64,000 bases of DNA from Trifolium pratense (GCF_020283565.1 NC_060060.1:30876001-30940000), one strand, 5' to 3'. Numbered from the stretch's first letter, positions 1 to 12,026 are shown. Notes: generated by a model from the sequence alone, not told the origin. Numbers and translations: made by a program.

Positions 1-467
1 CCTATCCTTTATATTAATCTAAGGATGCATGAATATGGAAACAAATTGACTAAAATTACTACCAATTTAGGAAAGAATCACAGTACGAAAATGCATTTGA
101 ATTCGAAGTTCGAACACAAGCCAACTGGCTACGAACTTCACAAGCGTACAATTAAGGCAACTAAAATCCATTACAAACACTCCATACAACAAATAGAAAT
201 TAGTTTAGAAAAAAGATTCATCCCAAGCATTGCCAATTAATGAAACACTCCAAGTGCTGAAAATTGAAATATATCAACAAGCTTTATACAATGGAGTAAA
301 CTAAACTCAAATTCCCAAGTAATAGGAAAGTGCAGAAACAGAAAATGAATAATTCATTCATCAACGTTTGTATTTTGTACACCATATAAACAATAATTTG
401 ACTCTTTTACTAAGAACCCTATTGTCTATCAACATAATAAATCAAAGAAAACCCTACAAAAACAAAC

Positions 468-957
468 CTTATATTTCACTTCAGCAGCCGATATATTGTT
501 TGAAATAACTCCATGTTCCTCACTCAAAAGCTCAGCAGTAATGTGATTCCTACGTTTCATCCGCTCTTTCGCAGCGACAACCGGATTGGACAAATCATTC
601 ACATTCTCCTCGACAATTACTTTCTCAACTATTACATCTACTGGTTTCCCTTTCTTACCCTTCGGAAACCTCACCCTCTTAGCTCTGTATAATTACATAA
701 ATTCAAATCAATTATCACAAAATTAAGTTCCACAAAAACTCATTATTATTATAATAACAACACAGAAGCTATTAAATCAGTTAATAACAATGAATGAAAA
801 TTTGTGAATTGTAATGAATAATAGGATTAGAGTTTGTGAGTGAGTGAGTGAATAAGAGGGAGAAGAAAAATTACGGTGGATTTGTGGTGGAATTGTCATC
901 GTCTTCTTGAAGGGGGCGTTTACCGGTGGAACGAGATGATGAACCTCCTCCTGACAT
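468..957 (-). CDS. CD2BP2/LIN1-like protein, first two coding exons (gene continues off left edge)
   Basis: Exon 1 is 875..957 (ATG at 955-957) and exon 2 is 468..684, with GT donors at 874 and 467 and an AG acceptor at 686-685. Exon 1 is 83 nt, so a codon is split across the 190-bp intron, and joining restores one open frame of exactly 100 codons. The protein starts MSGGGSSSRSTGKRP and continues with PAKRVRFPKGKK, then VAAKERMKRRNHITAELL and NNISAAEVKY. The KRVRFPKGKK block followed by AAKERxKRRxxxTxEL and (D/N)I(S/T)AAEVxY is the N-terminal signature of the plant relatives of CD2BP2/LIN1, a U5 snRNP-associated GYF-domain protein family acting in nuclear pre-mRNA splicing. The acidic-aromatic block and the GYF domain would lie on exons left of position 1. 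Exon structure is seen; family assignment is from remembered motifs. The nearby 1-467 region reads as intron. Confidence 0.62.
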
Positions 958-1091
958 TGAAGCTTCTGAAGAAGAATAAGAAGAAGCTGTTAAACGCTTT
1001 CAGCATAAGAAAACAATCACAATCTCTGAGAAAACGAAGATTGAAAGAAACAAGAAACGTACCGTTAAGAGGTGAAAATCGAGTGGTTTGA

Positions 1092-1364
1092 AACCCTAAT
1101 AACGATTAGCAGTGAAATCGCTCGTTCCTTTCTCTATAACATTTCTTTCGTTCCTTTTTTTTTCTTCAGAAGTTCATTTTTTGGTTTTATTATTGTTTTT
1201 TAAGTGATTTGCGCAAATTCATTTGTTCTTTTTATTTCTCGATTATTATTATTTTTTAGAGTTACATCACTAAATAGTCCTTATAGATTTTTAAAATTTC
1301 GTTTTTAATTCCTAATTTTTTTTTTTTATATTTTTTGTTTTTTGAAAAATTTTCTATTATGCGT
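1092..1364. other. 5' flank of the CD2BP2-like gene
   Basis: T-rich sequence upstream of the minus-strand gene. It should hold its promoter, but no clear TATA box or conserved element can be picked out. No other gene is visible. Confidence 0.4.
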
Positions 1365-1382
1365 AAAAAAAATTCTATTATA

Positions 1383-1561
1383 CCAACATAGTGACATAAG
1401 TGATAAATACTTGAATCTCTCGACCATTTGATCCTGTGTTCGATCCCTGGTCGGTGCATATGGAGAAACATTTGTTGGGAGAGGTCAACCCCTTGTATGG
1501 ATATCTGTACTTCGAGAGGATTAGTCTCTGCAGTTGTGCGCGAAGAATACCTTTGGTTCAC
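1383..1561 (+). mobile_element. tRNA-derived SINE, 179 bp, with 18-bp target-site duplication
   Basis: The body is bounded by the perfect direct repeat AAAAAAAATTCTATTATA at 1365-1382 and 1562-1579. Inside, an A-box-like AGTGACATAAGTG stretch near 1389 is followed by TGTTCGATCCCTGG near 1437, a good RNA polymerase III B box (GTTCGATCC). The 3' part (1450-1560) is unique to the element. An internal Pol III promoter, the small size and a long A-rich target duplication define a SINE mobilised by LINE machinery. The open reading frames crossing it on both strands are incidental. Confidence 0.78.
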
Positions 1562-1579
1562 AAAAAAAATTCTATTATA

Positions 1580-4185
1580 ATTTTGCATCTCTACTTTTCA
1601 TTTAACTCGTGTATATTATTCGAAATTTAATTTTTTTTTTTGCAATTATGTTTAGTACTATGTGTTTTTTTTTTGCAAAAGTTTAAATTTGAAAAGTATA
1701 GAAATGTGAAAGTATAAAAAAAATTCCATAGACCAAAAAGTGTGAAAAGAATTTTTAAGAATTAAAAATAAAATTCTGGAAAACTATAAGTAAAAATAAG
1801 ACATCTTTTACAAATAATAACAAGATAATTGCATTCCTTAAAAAAAAAACTCCTTTTATCTCTAACTAGTGGCCAGACGGGCAGTATGAATTTTGTTGAA
1901 GAAACATGAAAGAGATGTATAAACTAAAAGAATGTTACAAATGAATAGAAACTATTATAGTTGGATTTGGAAGTTAAAAAAAAAAAGTAGTTTATTTTGG
2001 AAGTTATTAAAGAAAAGTGTGACCACCCAGCCCCAGCTCCAGAAAAACATAAAATTGCAGCACAGATATATTACCACCCAGCCCTAGCTCCAGAAAATCA
2101 GTTTCTAATAAGGCCATAAACAGACCAAGCTCTTCTTCAAGCACAAACTAGATGTCCTTAGCCATATGAAGAATATAAATTGAAGGCATAAGGAGATTGT
2201 CTTAGATGGCATAAGGAAATTTAATATGGTCTATGACAGCAAGGGCAACGCCTTCTCTAGTTTTCATTTATCTATTTTATATACCAACTTTTGAAAGCAA
2301 AACTCAACAACATGACCATGTCTAGCAAAAATACTGCCTTTGAATGTGCAGGATCAACTCCCTATATTCCTTCAGTTCTTGATAGAGAGTTATCTCAATG
2401 GTTTTAATTATTATTCCATCCAACTTCATTAGAGAGAAGAGAAAGATTTGAGTGGAATGTCAAAGTTTACATTGACTTTCCTACCAATTTAAACATGGTG
2501 TGTTGCCAATAATAAGTATGTTAGAACAGCAAACTGGTTCAAAAATCAAACGAATAAAGAAACAATAAACGCGAACAATGAACATATGATGTTTGGTAAC
2601 TAAGTTCAACCAATATAGCCTACATCTCCGACTCCTTTGTATTATCAGTGAAAAATTGAAGTTTACAATGCACAACTTGTATTTAAACACTACAGTCCTG
2701 ACTACAACATCATCCCTAAACCAAACCCCCAGTCAGTCACCAGTCCACAACAAATGTTGCGCTTGGTCCAAGGACAAGTCTCTCTTGTTCCGCTCTATTG
2801 ACGCTACCCACTTAACATTGATTATGAGCCATACTCAACAATAGCTGACTCATTTGACTCATTTCTTGTTCTTTGCACTCTTTTAACTGAGATTTCCCTC
2901 CTATTCTTCTACCTTTTTATATCAGCACCCTGCATCCAGATTTTTAACAATTATTAAGTATGCATGTATGTAACAGCATTTTCATTAAATAGGAACACAT
3001 CTAAAACCATGAGTTTTATAACACCACACTGCTTAGTTCATCAAACTACAGTCATGATCTCATTGTTTTGATCTGACATATAAGCAAAATTGATATTACA
3101 GATTGGTAAATAGTAAAGGAAAAAAAGAATATAAAACTAACAAAATATAATTTTAGCATTGAGATAGAAGAAACCACACAATCGATTAGTCTTTGTTGAG
3201 TTTTTGAAAAGATTAGATAATGAGAAATTACTTGCTTGAGCAGTTTTCGAACTTCTGTAAGTGTTCAATTTGTTAGTTTTTCATCACTCTCCGATTCAGT
3301 GAGAGATTTGCAATTAAGACCATATTGTTATCAAGTAAGTATCAAGCACAAGGAATTTGATTAAATCATGGTGCAAGGAAAATGGTTGAAATTCATTGTT
3401 TTATTTACACAGTTTTTATTTAATGTAATGGTTATGAAAGAAATTAATCATTCACCTATTCAAATGAGGGACCTGCAACATAATCCTGCATGTGCTTCAT
3501 GGCATTGGCAGTGGCAAGGGTATGTCGTGGTCACAGTACACAGTCAGATCCTTCAAGTTGGACAAGAGCAGCGGACGGCAATGAGACTGACTATTTCTTT
3601 TTTATTAGTGACGACAATGAAAGTATGGTTTCAAGTCTCCTGTAAAGAAGATATCAGAAATGCATTTGAGAACATATATCAAATTCATGGCTTTGTCAAA
3701 TAAAAGAAAGTTGGTCAATGTTTGAGAGAATATAAAAAGATGAGTGTGGTTCACTTGTCTGCATAAACATCTCATATCTGCTGCTCAATATACTGAATCT
3801 CTTCACAAGGGATATGGTGCATTGTATGCCAACAACCCTCCTCTGGAAAGCTCTGGACAATACTAAGAGAAAATTAACACATTTGTACTTGCCTGGGGCT
3901 CTCCGTCACAAACCATACACATGAGGGACGTGACCCTTGTAATTCATTATTCTTAGCTTTGAACAATTATACAATTCAAGAACTCTCCACAGCTCCGCTA
4001 GATAAGCATTTCCTAAACCAATAAATTAAAAAAATCCAATCATTCACCATCACTACATCTCAACACACCCCCACATCCTATTTTCCCATCATCGAAGCAA
4101 GTCATCTGTATTTAATTTAATCCACCCTGCAGCTGGTTTCTTCCATCATATATGCAACATTTCTTTATCCTTTTCAACAACAACT
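1580..4185. other. Gene-poor intergenic region
   Basis: AT-rich sequence without convincing coding structure. A short local duplication of a motif containing ACCACCCAGCCC lies at about 2031-2100. A 111-codon plus-strand frame at 3368-3703 begins with a hydrophobic N-terminus but matches no family I know, and its low-complexity codon usage is not persuasive. The 3700-4185 part abuts the truncated end of the NLR pseudogene. Confidence 0.4.
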
Positions 4186-6634
4186 TTATTGAGATTGACC
4201 AAGTGGCGGCAAATGAGAACATAATCCACAATTCTGCAGATTAAGAGATACCAAGTTGGGTAAATGACAACCCCTTAGCCAATTTGGAAAAGAATTACCA
4301 TTGTAGTTTACAATGGTGAGCCTCTTCAAGTTGCTATTTGGATGAAGAGCCTCCAAGACAGATACATGTCTTTCAACAATTGAGTCATTCATTTCTTCTC
4401 TTCCGATCTTACAGAAATTCAAATGTAATTCTTCTAAATACTTCTTATCTTTGAAATTGGCCATCGCAGCATCTGGAGGATCAATGGCATTACCAAGTCC
4501 TTCAATACGAATTCTTCCATGAAGATGGTTTATTTTCTCCAACTCCTTAAGAACAGATCCGTTCTGCTCTTCCACAATAAAGTAAGACAAGGACTGAAGT
4601 TTGTTCAACTTTCCTATATTCTTTGACATCTTTCTTATATAAGGGACACCAAAACCATTAGAAGGGAGTTGAAGATGACGTAAATTAATGAGTTTGGAAA
4701 AATTTGATGGGAGATCAGTCATCATTGTGCACCCTTCCGACAAGAGTGTTTGCAAATTATACAACATACAAATGGTATCAGGTAAGCTTTTAATCTGTGT
4801 GCGAGAAAGGTCTAGGTAACGCAGAAGTTTTAAATTGCCTATCTCATCAACTAGCTCTGATAGATAACAATATTTAAATGATAACATCCGCAAACATGTT
4901 AGTCTTGAAAATAGATCACGTTGCACATTGTTGCTTATCAACGTAGCCGTGTGGTATTTTAGTATCAGACTACGTAGTCCCTTACACTCAAAAACTGGCT
5001 CTAGTAATTTATCACCACAATTTAATTGAAGAGACAACCAAATGTGACGTGTTCTTTCAGAGATACCTTCCACCTCTCCCGTCTATTTGCATACAGAATT
5101 CTCCTCCTGACACTGATTTTGCTAAATCATTGACAAGATCATGCATGACAAATGTATCACCATATATACAATGATTTTTGGAAAAATGAAATTGACTCAA
5201 GATCGCTGCAAATTTCATTACCCAACTCTTCTTCGTTTTTGTCTGCTCCCCTACACTTCAGCAAACCTTCTGCCATCCAAAACTTGATTAATCTACCTTT
5301 GTCAAAGCCATAACCTTTGGGAAATATAGAACATTAAGCAAAACAACGCTTCTGATTGGAAGGGAGATTATGATAACTCAATCTCAGCACAGGATTAATG
5401 TTGTTGTCCCCATCTGATAATCGCCATATATCAGTCTCTAATATCTTCATCCAGTCATATTGAGAGAATTTTCTTCGCAAGAGTTGGCCCAATGTTTTTA
5501 CACCTAAAGGCAATCCTCCACACTTAGCGACTATTTTCTTGCCAATTTGTTCAAGATGTGGATATTCGTCCAAATTCTTGCCATCAAACGCATGTGTCAC
5601 AAATAAACTCCAGCAAACACTTTTGTTCAATTGTTGTAAATTAAATAACTTGGTGGATTTCAGGACATATGTTATCTCTTTGTCACGTGTTGTCACAATA
5701 ATCTTACTTTCAGAAGATCCATGCTTAAAGGGAAGTAGTAACTGCTCCCAACTCTCCTCATTTCCATTCCAAATATCATCCAAAACAAGCAGATACTTTT
5801 TGCCGGTTAGTGTTTGTTGCAGCTGCAGTTGGAGTAGATTTAAATTCGATTCACCCTCTGCTGAAGAATTGAATGTCTTGAGAATTTCTTTGGTGAGTCC
5901 AACAACATCAAAAGATTCTGATACATAGACCCAAGCTTTAAGTTCAAAATACTCCTCTAACATGTTGTCATTGTACACAAGCTTAGCAAATAAGGTGGTC
6001 TTGCCCATCCCACCCAAACCAACTATGCTGATTATAGGTGTCTGGTTGTTGCTACCATTCTCTGAAGAAAGTAAAATTTTGATCATTTCTTCTCTATCGC
6101 CATCTCTACCATATATGCCAGATGCATCCACCAAACATGTATAGTTTCTTCTATTCCTGGAGGTTTCGAATTGAATCCAACTGCATTACCGGCTTACGTT
6201 TGATTTTTCAATTGCAGTGTATCCTTCTGCTCTACAAGAGAATGTAGGCTCTTTATCAATTCTTTGATCCTGGATTCAAATGGATTAGTAAAAGTTGGTT
6301 TGAAGTTGACAATATTATGGCTAGTAGAAGGTTGAGATTCGGCCTTCAACTTCTTTAGTGGCGCATCAGTAGCAATCTCATCCAGTAATTGATCAGCCTC
6401 ATACATAGCATGTTTAACATGACCAAGCCACTTCTTGACGTTTGGGATTTGGTACTACTTTATCTCTGCATCATCTAACACTTGGTTGATAGAATCGAGT
6501 GTAGACTCAAGTTCTTCCACCAACTCGTCAAGTTTGCCTCTACGAAAATAGTCTGTCAAATTACTCGAAGCCAGCCTATCAAAAATGAATTGAAAGGTAG
6601 AAGAAAGAAATGCCCCAGCAACTAGCTCTTCCAT
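4186..6634 (-). pseudogene. CC-NB-LRR (CNL) disease-resistance gene, decayed and 3'-truncated
   Basis: The coding order on the minus strand is a coiled-coil Rx-N domain from ATG at about 6634 (MEELVAGAFLSS...), an NB-ARC domain (5334-6134) and LRRs (4186-5073). NB-ARC motifs are intact: P-loop GLGGMGKTT, kinase-2 KKYLLVLDDIWN, RNBS-B KIIVTTRDKE, GLPL-type CGGLPLG, and MHD-region VMHDLVNDLAK. Several lesions are visible: an in-frame TAG after the DDAEIK segment (about 6452), TAA near 6192, a frameshift near 6150, a TAA right after the RCFA segment (about 5332), and frameshifts near 5165 and 5085. The LRR ends abruptly after LPPLGQ at about 4195, where unrelated sequence takes over. Such proteins normally run past 1000 residues as cytoplasmic immune receptors; this copy cannot make one. 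Relatives are annotated as RPP13-like protein 1. Confidence 0.9.
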
Positions 6635-6655
6635 GATATTGAATCTGAAGCACAA

Positions 6656-7694
6656 GTCTTAAAGTCACTCTGCAAGATGGAAATGTGTTCTTTCTGTCAT
6701 GTAACATTAAATTAAATGAAACAAGAAGAATTATAAACTTTAATAGTAACATCTTAAAAAAACTTAACAATACACTAATGACAATTTAACAATATTTTCA
6801 AATGAGATTTAAATATTTGATCATTTCGTTACAAGTTTTTTTGGATAATAAAATAAGAAAAAAGAATATGAACTACAATAATTTTACATCATCGACCAAT
6901 AACAACCATGTATTTCGCCTCACTTTCTTGACATGATATGGAAGATTAGATGATTTTTCTTATTGGATGTCATTTACACCGACAATGCATAATATTTAAA
7001 CTCTAATAAAATTTCATAAAATCAATTAAACTTATTTTTATTAAGTTAAAATCTCTATTATGAATATATAAGTTACTGAATGTCTAAATTATTCTTTCAC
7101 TATTTTTAATTAAGTTTTCATAAAAATTATTTTTCAAAATACAAACAAATAAAAAAACCAGTTTTAAAAATCTATAACAGGGGGGTTTATCCGAGATTTG
7201 TTTAAGAAAAAATCTAGTTTTATTTGAGACACATAAGATAATATAATTGAAAAATAATAATTATAATTATGACATAAACAATTGAAAGATTAACTTTTAT
7301 TAACAAAGGAAGGAGAAGAGATTACCTTAAAGTGTGAGAACAAATAAACTAAAATCTTTGCCAGAAAAACACAAACTGAAATCTGCGAAAGAAAGAGAGA
7401 GATTGAGAGCGTATAAAAAAATAGAGAATTAAAGATTTAGAGGCAATATAAATTAATTGTGAAAAATGAAATTTGAGTACTCCAGAAAACGAATGATGTA
7501 TTACCTCTTTGGGTCAACTTGACCGCACCTGCAAGGAAAATAGTGGGTAATATAATTTTCCAAAATAATAAAGTTGTTGGTAAAATTGTAAATAAAAAAA
7601 AAAAAGGAGTTATACAAGGGGTAGCACGTTCTCCACTAAATTTTTATTGTAACTGACTGGAATAAAAGTTTCCCACCCATACGAGGGGATTAGA
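6656..7694. other. AT-rich flank upstream of the NLR pseudogene
   Basis: No gene or clear element seen. It contains A/T homopolymers and short purine-rich stretches (7380-7420) that may be old leader sequence of the resistance gene. Confidence 0.35.
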
Positions 7695-7703
7695 AAGCCG
7701 GGC

Positions 7704-8320
7704 CCAGGGTGCTCGCGGTTCGGTTTGGATCGGTTTTGTGGCAAAAATCCATCCGATCCAAAGTTAAAATTACTCGCGGTTCGGTTCGGTTTTGGATGGC
7801 TAATTAAAAAAATTCAATCCAATCCGATCCAATTTTGTGCGATTTAATTTGGATCGGTTTTTGGATATCCAAATTACAAGTTAAATTTTATTTAATTAAA
7901 TATTAATATTATAAATAAATGGTAAAATAATATATTTGATGTAAAATATAACACATAATATGTTAAAAATTAATATTTTGCAATGATAATTATCCAATAT
8001 ATTTGAAACCTATGAAATAGTAAAAACAAATAGATGAATTTGAACTAATAAGTATTATTGAGAAAATTAAAAACCAAGAATTAATATGTTAATGCAATAT
8101 ATCATACTAATAAAAAGTTAAATAACTATTAAAAATTATGTATGCGGTTTGATTCGGTTTGGATCGGTTTTGAAAAATCAATCCAAAATCCGATCCGATC
8201 CAGCGGTTTTCACAAAATGACATCCAAACACATCCAAAAATATTCGGTTTTTTGCGGTTTTCGGTTTTTTTGGATCGGTTTGCGGTTATTTTTTGGATTG
8301 GTTTGGATTTGAGCACCCCT
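7704..8320. mobile_element. Non-autonomous DNA transposon (MITE) with 9-bp target duplication
   Basis: A 617-bp unit flanked by the direct repeat AAGCCGGGC at 7695-7703 and 8321-8329. The ends are imperfect inverted repeats: CCAGGGTGCTC at the left and GAGCACCCCT at the right. Subterminal regions are packed with inverted copies of GGTTTGGATCGGTTTT and its complement. A 9-bp duplication favours a Mutator-like origin; the CAGGG terminus also recalls hAT elements, whose duplications are 8 bp. No transposase is encoded. Confidence 0.72.
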
Positions 8321-9019
8321 AAGCCGGGCTACGTGGGTAAAATCCCATATTAAAGTCTTTAGACACTTTGTTAATGTGTTGACTGTTGAGGGTTATGAGT
8401 TAATTATTGCATGTAGATTACTGTGTTGACTTATATATCGAATCAATTAAACATGTTTTCAAAAATTAGATTACTGCATATTACATACAATAAGTTATAA
8501 GTGAAAGAAAAAAGCTATCTATAATTATTATAAATTAAATTAGCTTAAATAAAATCGTGAATTTAGAAAGAAATAGGGGACAAAATTATGAATGAAGCAA
8601 GATGCTGCATTTTTTGTCTACTTGATGCTTTGACGCATCTTCAAAAATATGATCTCTAATCTTGATCTATTATTGACACAAGCCTAATTAAAATTGAAAT
8701 CATTGTGTCTACAGACATTAACAAAATGTGAAAACTACATGCAATAATTAACTCATAACCCTTATATAAGATTTTCTTTTTTAGCTTTATTGAATGATTT
8801 ATGTATTTGGTATGAAAAATGGATCAGATATGCAAGTTATTCTATAAATCTAAAAAGTATAAAATTTCTTATAATAAGTAGCGAATGGGGTAGTTCACAA
8901 AATCCAACCACGACACATTAATAAAGTGACATTCAGTACTTAACCATGCACAAGTAGCGAATAATAATAATTAAATATAGATTCTTAAGACAAGTTATAT
9001 TTTATCATAGGAAATTAAC

Positions 9020-9215
9020 TCAATGGTCACGGATGAGGAATCTATGTGAAAAATATAAAGTATATCCAATTAGGCAGTGTGTTTTGAATAGCTAGAGTAT
9101 AGCTAGTTGGGCATTACATGTATTTTACTAATTACTACTTGCTATAGAGAATTTACTTTTTAAATACATTGAGAACTAATGTATTTGACCTATATATAAT
9201 AGCATAAGTTAGATA
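9020..9215. repeat. Dispersed repeat, copy 1
   Basis: This stretch shares long matching segments with 14905-15110 in the same orientation, including TTGAATAGCTAGAGTATAGC and CTAATGTATTTGAC. The second copy shows it belongs to a foldback-type element. No coding capacity. Confidence 0.65.
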
Positions 9216-9261
9216 TATGAGTTAGGATCCGTTGACACCAAATGTTACACCTTTCAATAAT

Positions 9262-9540
9262 GTTTTAACCGATATAAATTTTATAAAATTCAATGTTGAA
9301 TTAAAAGTTTACATCATATAGATCATTTGTGAAAAATTTCATACAAATCCAAAATCATTTGATATACTATTGAGACACATAAAGATTAACGACATTTAAA
9401 AAAAGCAAAAATTGTTAATTTTGATGTATCTCAATAACATATCAAATGATTTTAGATTTATTTGAAATTTTACATAAATGATCTATATGATATAAACTTT
9501 CAATCCAACGGTTGATTTTATAAAATTTATATCAAAGAGG
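9262..9540. mobile_element. Foldback MITE
   Basis: The left half (about 9262-9376) is the imperfect reverse complement of the right half (about 9421-9540). Landmarks are ATAAATTTTATAAAATC and ATCATATAGATCATTTGT on the left and their complements on the right, with a short AT-rich loop near 9380-9420. This size and foldback layout is typical of legume MITEs. The boundaries and duplication are uncertain. Confidence 0.65.
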
Positions 9541-9544
9541 TAGA

Positions 9545-10185
9545 TTACTTGGGGCACAAGGTATCAGGCAGAGGTGTATCCATGGAAAGTACTAAGGTAC
9601 AATATCAAACAACTGGAGAGGGTTCCTTGGTCTCACAGGGTATTATAGAAGATTCATCAATTCATATGCTCACATGGCTGCACCATTGACTGATTTGTTG
9701 AAGAATGACAACTTTGTTTGGAATTCCGAAGCTGAAAAAACTTTTGGAAAACTCAAACAAGCAATGACAATAGCTCCAGTGTTAGCCTTGCCAAATTTTA
9801 ATCAACCATTTATCTTAGAGACAGATGCATCTGGTATAGGAGTTGGAGCGGCGCTGGGCCAAAATGGCCATCCTATAGCTTATTTTTCAAAGAAATTAAT
9901 TAGCACCTAGAATGCAAAAACAATCTGCATATATATCAGACAATTACTAGCTATCACTGAAGCTTTGGCCGAATTCAGACAATATTTGCTAGGCAACAAG
10001 TTCATCATAAGGACAGATCAAAAGGACTTTTATTGAAAGGTGTAACATTTGGTGTCAACGGATCCTAACTCATATATCTAACTTACATGGAATACCAAGA
10101 TCCATTGTGTCTGATGGAGATAAGGTTTTTACTAGTGCATTTTGGCACCATTTATAGCAATTGCTTGAGCTTGGTGAGAGAATTG
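9545..10185 (+). pseudogene. Ty3/gypsy pol fragments (RT end/RNase H, then integrase scrap)
   Basis: Translation of 9545-10025 gives the junction of reverse transcriptase and RNase H of a Ty3/gypsy element: [19 protein letters not shown] (one frameshift upstream), then [20 protein letters not shown] carrying the first RNase H aspartate, then RQYLLGNKFIIRTDQK. A stop falls at 9907. At 10086-10180 a different segment reads HGIPRSIVSDGDKVFTSAFW, the integrase core around the second catalytic aspartate. The region normally between the two, several hundred codons, is missing and a 55-bp inverted-repeat arm lies at the junction. Confidence 0.85.
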
Positions 10186-10466
10186 GTTATGTCAATACCG
10201 GACTTGAAGATGAGATTGAACCTTACATAAAGAAGACTAATTAAGCTTCAGTTTTGTGAAGATGCGTCAAAGCATCAAGTAGACAAAAAATGCAGCATCT
10301 TGCTTCATTCATAATTTTGTCCCCTATTTCTTTCTAAATTCACGATTTTATTTAAGCTAATTTAATTTATAATAATTATAGATAGCTTTTTTCTTTCACT
10401 TATAACTTATTGTATGTAATATGCAGTAATCTAATTTTTGAAAACATGTTTAATTGATTCCATATA

Positions 10467-11785
10467 ATTGGTCATGGTTTTGAGTACAGGAGGAGTATGA
10501 AGCAGATGATGAGCTGGGAGGCTTAACTGCGATCACTTGTGAAGTGCCGCGAAAAACGACTACAACAAACTGTACAGATATAAAAAAATGTAAAAATAAA
10601 ACACAGTTGCGGATAGACAAAATTGGGGTGCTACAACTTGTATCACTTTCCAATGCATACAACAATGGATTTCTGTCCAGTGTGTAAGCAGCAGGTTGCA
10701 GCTAGACACTGAGGGATATAATCCTAATGTTTTTATACACACTTCTATTCTCATCCTAAAATAGGATCGATCTAAATACTATGCTTAATTTTTAGATTAT
10801 TATCGTCTACCTCTTCATACCTGAATGTTCAAATCAATTGATTTTTTTTTAATGCTATATATTACATCAATTTCTCATCTCTAATTGTAGGACAAGCAAA
10901 ACAAACATTTTCACTCCAATTTTAAGGAAAATAGGTGAGATTGAAGTATGATTTACACTTATCAATTATAATTTATAACAAGTGATACACAATTTTCACA
11001 TAGTCACGTTGGAAGTTGGAAGTTGGAAGAGATAATTGTTTCACATATTGGTTCAAAGGGCAAGTCATATACGTATCTTTCAATGGGTTGATTAAATTTA
11101 GAGTAAATATTGCTAACAACATTCAATCTAATATTATTTCACACCCATTGAAGAAATAATATTGGGTAATTTTCTGAAAATTTTTCTTCCCATCCCACAT
11201 TTCTTTTATACTCCTAAAGTCCCATATTGCCCTTATAAATTCAAAATAATTGAAACACAAAATTTCGGTTTCTACGAACCGATGGTTTCAAACTTCGGTT
11301 AACATTAATTTGTAGAAAAGTTTTAGAGTAACTATTGCTAATATTTAATTTGACAACATTGTTTACCTTTACTCTTAAAAAAAAAATTAAAATAATCCAA
11401 ACACACCGGTGCTAATGTGTTTGACACATTCTCGGTTGTCGGTGCTGCTAATCTAACCCTTCCTAATGTGATTCTTAATATTATTATTATTTTTTTGAGA
11501 ACTTAGTATCCGATTTTATGAGATCCTTTATATATCTTATAATCTTCGCATTGACAAAACAATTAAATTAAAACCCTAGGCAAAAAGTTACATTAAAGTA
11601 TCATCAATTTGGGATCAAAATTAAAGTATTTTGCATCATATAATTTTTTTTACAGGAATCTACCATTATATTGATTATTTAAAGATTTTATAATTTTCAA
11701 AGACCAACAGTTTTAAAGTAAAACCGTAAATCTTATATTTGTATTGGGCTCTACAAGTTAAGCCCAATTAATTGAAGATGACTTA
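10467..11785. other. Intergenic region between inverted repeat and U2 gene
   Basis: No supported gene. The plus frame near 10488-10690 (EEYEADDELGGLTAITCEVP) is suggestive of a gene scrap but matches nothing I recognise. The rest is AT-rich. Confidence 0.35.
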
Positions 11786-11790
11786 AAAGT

Positions 11791-11804
11791 TTGAACTAGA
11801 ATTG
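11791..11804 (-). terminator. Plant snRNA 3' box of the U2 gene
   Basis: On the minus strand CAATTCTAGTTCAA fits the plant snRNA 3'-end consensus CA(N)3-10AGTNNAA and starts just downstream of the predicted mature U2 3' end. It directs 3'-end formation of Pol II snRNA transcripts. Confidence 0.75.
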
Positions 11805-11805
11805 G

Positions 11806-12000
11806 TGGGGTGCGCGTAGCCAATGCAATAGTGCAACGTATTAGCGACACACAGGAAGCCCAGTAGCAAGTTATTGAGGTGGCTCCTCCCCCTCAAAAAA
11901 GTAATTTAATATCGTGTGACCCAATGAGCCACTTATCAGATATTAAACTGATAAGAACAGATACTACACTTGATCTTAGCAAAAAGGCCGAGAAAGGTAT
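11806..12000 (-). ncRNA. U2: U2 spliceosomal snRNA gene
   Basis: The minus strand from 12000 begins ATACCTTTCTCGGCC, the invariant U2 5' end. It continues with AAGATCAAGTGTAGTATCTG, holding the GTAGTA that pairs with the intron branch site, then CTTATCAGTTTAATATCTGA of stem-loop II and an ACTTTTTTGA Sm-like site near 11885. The length of about 195 nt equals the plant norm. U2 snRNP recognises the branch point in the nucleus. Departures from the plant consensus I remember are TTTTTGCTAAG in place of TTTTGGCTAAG in stem I, a C inside the Sm-site region, and small changes in the 3' stem-loops. The intact promoter and 3' box argue for a real gene or a recent variant copy rather than a processed retrocopy. 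Confidence 0.9.
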
Positions 12001-12026
12001 GAATTGTATTATGGCTCGCTGCTGCT

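Larger units (their letters stand above)
8431..10466. repeat. Compound 2-kb inverted repeat enclosing transposon pieces
   Basis: The arm 8431-8643 is the near-perfect reverse complement of 10258-10466, about 210 bp each. Nested inside is a second inverted pair, about 9205-9258 with 10031-10085, containing TTAGGATCCGTTGACACC. A separate 28-bp pair overlaps the left side (8389-8416 with 8735-8762). Between the arms sit a foldback element and Ty3 pol fragments. The structure could be the remnant of a composite foldback transposon or of repeated insertions and rearrangements. Confidence 0.75.

Noticed and set aside
1430..1450. Possible tRNA gene at the B box
   Set aside because: No cloverleaf or acceptor stem can be formed; the 18-bp duplication shows it is a SINE.
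3368..3703. 111-codon plus-strand frame with hydrophobic N-terminus
   Set aside because: No recognisable domain, splice context or homologue that I can recall; left as intergenic.
5539..5928. 129-codon plus-strand frame
   Set aside because: Antisense shadow of the NB-ARC domain.
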